Shown: positions 59,001-64,000 of the stretch, in pieces | Numbering within the stretch: position 1 is the first letter of the stretch | How the letters are laid out: each line of letters opens with the position of its first letter | Assembly (NCBI GenBank): GCA_025594325.1 | Contig: JANHCV010000011.1 | Location: forward strand, 868,001 to 932,000 | Direction of reading: 5' to 3' | DNA length: 64,000 nt | Origin: Blastocladiella emersonii ATCC 22665 | Lineage: Eukaryota > Blastocladiomycota > Blastocladiomycetes > Blastocladiales > Blastocladiaceae | The notes under the pieces: model-generated | Told to the model about the DNA's origin: nothing | Databases searched by the model: none | What the model saw: the letters and a program-made list of their open reading frames with translations, nothing else | Translations under genes and position numbers: made by a program

Positions 59001-60783
59001 TCAGAGCGACCGGTGCCGGCACACGTACCGCCCGGGCACCATCCCCGAAAAACTCCCCTTCCGCTCCACCACCTTGGCCCCGGGCGTCGCGTATCGGTGA
59101 CACCGGCGCGACTGCGCGTCGTACTCCCACACGAGGCACCGCCGTGCCGGGTCGCCGTGGCACCGTGCGCGGCACTCGTCGAGCGACGCCGCGAGCGTGC
59201 CCGCCTCGTCGCGCTCCATGGGCGCCGCCCCCGTGCGGCCCGTGTTGGCGCGCACCAGTGGCTCGCCCGGCTCGACAAACGCACGCCACACGTCCGCCAT
59301 GACCACCGGCGCGTAGTGCACCGAGTCGAGCGCCGCGGGCGCCGCGTCGGTGTCGCCGGGGAGGTACAGGTGCGGCGCCGCATCCCGCGAAGCACGCGCG
59401 AACGCTTCCGGGTGCGCCTGCACCGCCGCGTGCGCCGCGTCCTCGGCCGCGCGCATCAGCGCGACGGCGGCGGGCGACAGGTGGTGGAAGCTGGCGGGCC
59501 GCGCGCACGCGTCGTCCGGGTAGTGGAACTCGTCGGGGGTGGGCGGGACCGTGACGAACTGCGTGGTGTTGGTCGCGACGCGGTCGTTGAACAGGATCCC
59601 GGCGTCGCGCATGCACAGCGCCATGCGCACGTCGCCGACCCAGCACGTCGCGTAATTGAGGATGCACACGTCCAGGATCGCGTCGATCCGCTCCGCCGCG
59701 CCGCGGCTGATGAAGATGCCCGCCCCGCCGTGCGCGAACGTCGGCCCGTCGCCGAACCGTGTCACCCCGTCGCACCCCGCGAAGCTCGCGCCTGCGCCAA
59801 AGTAGTGCGGGTGCGACGCGTCGAGCGGAGACAGAGCGCGGTGCACGTTTTCCATGGCCAGGTACGTGTCGTCGTCGACCAGAATGTACCAGTCCGCGTC
59901 CGGGTGCTCGTCGTACAGCGCGCGCAGGCCCGGGAGGAACTTGTTGGCGTCGTTGCGCCAGCCGTCTGTGTCCTTGGTCGACACGGGCGCGACCGCCGGC
60001 GCCGGCGCCGTGTCGTGCTTGCCACCAGCAAAGTCGGGGCCGGGAGGTAGGTCGCGCGCCGCCGCGTCGCCCGCGGCCTTGAGGTCGGCTGCCGTCATCC
60101 CTTCCCCGCGCCGCTTCGCACCTACACCCAAGCGCTCGTGTCAGCACGCGTCCTGCCCTCCGTGAGACGGGTCATGTTGCCGTACCGAGCTTCCCGCGCC
60201 GCCCCTTGCCGCGGTACCGCTCGGCACCACTCAGCAGCGCCTCGCGCACCGCGTCGCTCACCACGTCGTACATGCGCAGCCCGGTCCCGCCGACATCCTC
60301 GACGTCCGCGTCGCCCAGCACCATGACGCGCTCGACGCCGCGCAGGTACGCCCCGTGGATCGCCGGGATCCGCGTCGCTGCGACACCGACGCCAGATTTC
60401 ACGCCCACGGCGTACCGCGACCACCGCGGGTCCGCGGGCGCGCGGCGCGGCGCCGGCGCGTGTGCGTGCGGGCCGGTGCTGCGGAGGTGGTGGATCGGTG
60501 GCGGGTACGCGCGCGGCGTGTCCTTGGTTACGGGTGACGGGACCACCGCGGGGTCCGCCTCGGCTGCGACGACGGCGGGACCCGCATCTTCGTGCCGGCT
60601 GTTGGGGTTGAAGAAGCGCGCGAGGAGGAACAGCGCGGCGACGACGACGGCGAGCCGGAGCGACGGGCGGCGCGGGAGGAGGCGCGACGCGAACGGCAGC
60701 GCGCCGCCAGCGCCGCCGCCGTGGACGGACGCGTGCTTGCGCAGCGGGTGGTCGAGGTAGATTTTGCGGTGCCGCGGCTCCAT
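59001..60783 (-). CDS. Fringe-like type II glycosyltransferase with C-terminal PAN-like Cys module
   Basis: The spliced protein is 572 residues; intron 60122-60185 (GTACGG...GTAG) joins RRGKL to GAKRRGEG. A short basic tail and a membrane anchor (about 42-58, LRLAVVVAALFLLARFF) are followed by a luminal domain. That domain has the Fringe/GT31 pattern: a partial N-terminal fold (AVGVKSGVGVAATRIPAI, ERVMVLGDADVEDVGG), WYILVDDDTYLAMENV with the metal-binding DDD (about 280), YFGAGASFAG, FAHGGAGIFISRGAAERI and CWVGDVRMALCMRDAGI. Near the C-terminus SLDECRARCHGDPARRCLVW and RRCHRY suggest a PAN/Apple-like Cys-rich unit. It is likely a Golgi beta-glycosyltransferase of unknown acceptor. The family is well known in animals; related proteins occur in some early fungi. 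Confidence 0.85.
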
Positions 60784-61075
60784 GGTATGTGTACTTGCGG
60801 GCGTCTAGTTGGTTTTGGGGTAAAGAGAGAGGAAGGGGGCGGGGGTGGCGCGACGCGTCAAGAGGAAGTGAGGCGCGTCGCGTCACGGCCGCGAGATGTG
60901 AGACGCGTCGCGCGGGCATTTGTCTCCCGCCCGCTTCCCTCTCGCGTGCGTGTGGCCTGGGTTGCGAAAGAAGTCGATGAATTTATGAAGATAGATACGC
61001 GAGCGCAACCGAATATGTGTGCCAAAACCGAACTCGCCCTTTCCCTCCCACTCTCCTCCGGAATCACGCGCCAGA

Positions 61076-62335
61076 TCAAACGGCCACCGCTGCCGCCGCT
61101 GCTGGCGCGGGCTTCTCGACCCTGTACGGCATGACCTGGAGGTACGTGTAGCTGCACAGGACGGCGTAGACCTGGACGAGCGAAGCGACGAGCCACAGCA
61201 CGGTAAACGCGCTGCTGTAAGCGAGGGCAAACTCGCGCGGGAACGCCCACAGCATCAGGCCCGACGTGACCAGGTTCCACAGCACGTGCAGGGCCGCGGT
61301 CGCGACGTAGACGCGCCACCATGGCCGGGATTGCTACGATCGGGGAGAGGTGTGAGCGGGGGGTCGAGAGAGGGGGGTGGTGGGCGGGAGAAATGAGTAC
61401 CTTGCGAAGCGCGTGGATGCCACACGTCAGCGCGACGACCATGGCGATACACAGGATGACCGACTCGGCGATCGTCATGCCGCGGATAAAGTGCGACGAC
61501 GACGACGCGGCGGTGGTTGCGACCGCGGCCCCGTCCTTGTCTACACACGAGCCCCGCGTCAACACCGTTCTCCCCAACCCCACACAAGGACAAACGTACT
61601 ATAGAGCATGGCAAACTGCGCCGTGTCCGGAAACAGGTAGTTGATCCCGTCGACAAGCATGACCGCGTACGCGACGGCCGAGACGCACAGGTACGCGCCG
61701 AGCCCGAGGCGCAGCGGCACGCCGCACAGCAGCTTCGGCTCGAGCGCGGCCGCCCAGTTGCGGTGCGGCGCCAGGACCGCGGTCGCCGCCTGCACCTGGC
61801 GCGCGAGGGTGCGCGACGGACGGGCGTCGGGAACTGGCGGCGGCGGTGGGCCGGGGAACTTGACCTTGAACTCGCGTGCGGCCGGCGGCGCGGTGTCGTC
61901 CGTGGCCGCGGTCGCCGGGAGATGCGCCGCCGCGCTCATGGGCCCATCGGCCGACGTCGCGAACAGCCCGTCGTCGCCGGCCTTGGAGTCGTGCTGCTTG
62001 AGCGGCGGCGGCGGTCCAGGCCGCGGCGTCCGTGATCCCGTGAGGTGCTGCAGGAGGCGGCGCGGCACGCTCTTCTGCGGGCTGCGGGCGCGGCCGCCGC
62101 CGCCGGCGACGAGATCGAGGTCGGACGCGTCGCCGCCATCGCTGTCGAGGTTCACGGTCATGAAGGTCTCGGCGGCGGCCGACGCGGCGCTCGCGTTCGA
62201 CGCGTGCCGCTCGCCGCGCGACGGGAGCAGGAGTAGGCCCGGGAGCACGGCCGCGGTCGCCGAGGGGGTCAGCGGGCCGAGGCGGATGGGCGCGTCGTCG
62301 GTTGCGGTTGCGGTCGCGGGTGCAGTCGATGCCAT
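61076..62335 (-). CDS. unrecognised multi-pass membrane protein
   Basis: The spliced protein is 377 residues from ATG 62335; introns 61541-61599 (GTACGT...GTAG) and 61334-61400 (GTACTC...GTAG) give MLYNKDGAA and LRKQSRPWW. The first 190 residues are disordered and Ser/Ala/Pro-rich. Then come about four membrane segments: LGAYLCVSAVAYAVMLVDGI, MTIAESVILCIAMVVALTCG, VATAALHVLWNLVTSGLMLW and AFTVLWLVASLVQVYAVLCS. It ends in an Ala-rich tail after YLQVMPYRVEKP. I cannot name a family. It is divergent from the following gene. Confidence 0.75.
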
Positions 62336-62663
62336 TGCAATTGATCGCTGGTCTTGAGGGAGAGAAGCGGGGGGAGGGAGGCTCGGATGTGACGAGGGCA
62401 GGGCAACGCGCGGCGCTGTCTCCCCGCACCGTCTCCCACAACGCGGCGACCTGCAGCGGTCAGCTGACCGGTCGCTCGTTCGCTCGCCTCGCCGCTTCCC
62501 CGCCCCGCCTTTTCGCCTCGGCGGCTCCACTCTCTCGCCCGCTCTCACACCCATGCATACCCCGGCCGCAACGCCGCCCACACACCCCATGTAACTTGCC
62601 GCACCGCCGCCCACCGCCTGGCCGACCCCCTACGACACCCGCGATCTCTTCTTGTCACCACCA
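62336..62663. promoter_or_regulatory. bidirectional promoter region
   Basis: 328 bases between divergent ATGs (62335 minus, 62664 plus). GC-rich, with CAGCTGACCGGTCGC near 62461. It must drive both genes; no TATA word is clear. Confidence 0.5.
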
Positions 62664-64000
62664 ATGAGCCTCGGCATCCACTCGAGTCCCGCCGCGGCCG
62701 CTGCCAGCGCGCTCGCTGCCGGTGCTGCTGCTGATGGTGCCGGTAGTGCTGCGCCGCCACCACCACCGACGCTCTCGCTCCCGCCGCTCTCCAACGCGAG
62801 CTCGTCGTCGTCCACGTCAACGGCAGCGGCCTCGCCCAACCCGTCCGTCATCGCCGTCGATACCTCGCCCATCCCGTCGTCGCTCGCGTCGCCAAGTCCC
62901 GCGGGTGTGCTCGACGCGGGTGGGGGAGGCAACGCGTCGTCTTCGTCGTCGTCCGAAGATGAAAATGAAAGCGACGGGCCCGCCGGGAACAACACCGGGT
63001 TCGCCGGCTTCTCGTTCGCCAACATCGACCTCGACCAGCTCGAAGCCTACGAGGCCCAGCTCGGCCTCTACTCGCCGTCCGACGGACCCACCTCTTCCGC
63101 GTCCGAGTACGAGACGGGTGCCAGTTCGAGCGAGGAGGAGGACAACGGCCACGTTGCGCTGTCGACCGGCGCGTTTGGGATCCTCGGCATGCTCGCGGGC
63201 AGCGACGGGTCCGGCAGCGACGCGACCGGGTCCGAATTCGGGACCGAGTCGGAGGAGCACGCGTCGGACTACGACGACCCCGACGCGTACTGGCCGTACC
63301 CCGACGACGACGACATGGACCAGGACACCATCGACGACGACGGCGGGCCCGCGACGCACCCGCTCGCGAGCATCCCGATCCCGCTCGCCCCCATCGGCCC
63401 GTCGTTCCTCGAGCTCGCCGCGACCGCGGCCCCACTACCCTCCACACCAACCCAACCGCCGCCCGCCGCCGTTGCGCCGTCGCCGCTCGGCGCCTTCCCG
63501 CTCCCGACCACCCCGCAGGTCCCCGCGCCCTCGCCGTTCCTCCTCAGCCACCAGAACCCCGTCGCGCCCGCGTCGTTTGGCCTCTCGATCATGGAGACCG
63601 ACGAGTGGGCGACCGCGAGCGACGCGGGCGGCGACGGGGATGACGAGGACGACGACGACGAGTTTGACCACTCGTACATGATCGGCGACATGGGCGTGCT
63701 CGACGACGGGACCGACGACGTCGAGCTCGCCACGCCGGGCATTGCGGCGTCCGCGTCGCATCAGTCGTTGCCGAGCGATGTACGTTTTTGGAGTGTACCG
63801 CGTGGGGATCGGATGGCTGACGCGGTCGCGTGTATGTTAGCCAACCGAGGTCACCTACGAGGACCACTGCCACGGCGTCGACATCCAGGGCATCGACTGG
63901 CCGTCGCTCCCCGTGTCGCGCGACCACTACCGCCAGACCCGCAACCACGACTACACGCCCTTCCGCAACACGACCGACACGTTCATTGCCGTGGTGCGTT
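62664..64000 (+). CDS. 5' part of a probable WD40-family protein, cut by window end
   Basis: Exon 1 encodes 372 residues of Ser/acidic disorder from ATG 62664 (MSLGIHSSP). The intron 63780-63840 (GTACGT...GTTAG) leads into PTEVTYEDHCHGVDIQGIDW, followed by PSLPVSRDHYRQTRNHDYTP and then FRNTTDTFIAVVR at the window end. The words D-x-QGI-x-W-x-x-L, then an R-x-x-YRxTR motif, are what I remember preceding the WD40 repeats in a plant and fungal family; the repeats themselves would lie beyond the window. Function unknown. The acceptor was chosen because it keeps phase 0 and gives this conserved segment. Confidence 0.65.
   Translation, partial: MSLGIHSSPAAAAASALAAGAAADGAGSAAPPPPPTLSLPPLSNASSSSSTSTAAASPNPSVIAVDTSPIPSSLASPSPAGVLDAGGGGNASSSSSSEDENESDGPAGNNTGFAGFSFANIDLDQLEAYEAQLGLYSPSDGPTSSASEYETGASSSEEEDNGHVALSTGAFGILGMLAGSDGSGSDATGSEFGTESEEHASDYDDPDAYWPYPDDDDMDQDTIDDDGGPATHPLASIPIPLAPIGPSFLELAATAAPLPSTPTQPPPAAVAPSPLGAFPLPTTPQVPAPSPFLLSHQNPVAPASFGLSIMETDEWATASDAGGDGDDEDDDDEFDHSYMIGDMGVLDDGTDDVELATPGIAASASHQSLPSDVRFWSVPRGDRMADAVACMLANRGHLRGPLPRRRHPGHRLAVAPRVARPLPPDPQPRLHALPQHDRHVHCRGA

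Overview
This window looks like nuclear DNA of a GC-rich fungus, most plausibly an early-diverging (zoosporic) lineage such as Blastocladiomycota. I infer this from gene content and cannot prove it. It holds eukaryotic spliced genes (BRR2, UGP1, ILV1, a SulP transporter, a RhoGEF), plus a sestrin, a Fringe-type glycosyltransferase with a C-terminal Cys-rich module and a DUF707 protein. That combination is unusual for Dikarya. Introns are few and short (mostly 59-73 nt), nearly all start GTACG, carry a CTAAC/CTGAC-like branch point and end TAG or CAG. I saw no tRNA, rRNA or CRISPR, and recognised no intact transposon.

Layout. 1-1973: no recognisable gene. 1974-5066: RhoGEF with DH-PH domains. 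5505-16513: three tandem copies of a large gene with a SNF2-ATPase-like fold plan but eroded catalytic motifs; copy 1 is open, copy 2 has one nonsense codon, copy 3 has a one-base frameshift. 16703-23380: BRR2 (minus). 23.98-24.14 kb and 28.12-28.31 kb: two dense CAGCTG arrays that bracket an unrecognised divergent gene pair whose ATGs overlap. 29264-31525: secreted Ser/Thr-rich protein; its paralogue lies inverted at 44924-47253. 31745-32463: broken copy of the 3' end of the SulP gene. 32652-34217: DUF707 membrane protein. 36191-38959: sestrin. 39039-44485: two unrecognised low-complexity proteins. 48462-51245: SulP sulfate-permease-like transporter. 51500-53584: threonine deaminase. 54608-55752: PHO80/PCL-like cyclin. 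56766-58608: UTP-glucose-1-phosphate uridylyltransferase. 59001-60783: Fringe-like glycosyltransferase. 61076-62335: multi-pass membrane protein. 62664 to the right edge: 5' part of a probable WD40-family gene.

The genes are mostly unrelated in function, as is usual for a fungal chromosome; I see no biosynthetic cluster. Several could meet in cell-wall and glycan metabolism (UGP1 for UDP-glucose, the Fringe-like and DUF707 proteins in the secretory pathway, the two secreted Ser/Thr-rich proteins). Sestrin, threonine deaminase and the cyclin belong to nutrient signalling and amino-acid metabolism.

The most noteworthy material is the tandem pseudo-SNF2 family with its shared promoter block, the helically phased CAGCTG arrays, and a sestrin that keeps the charged leucine-pocket residues but has lost the redox residues.
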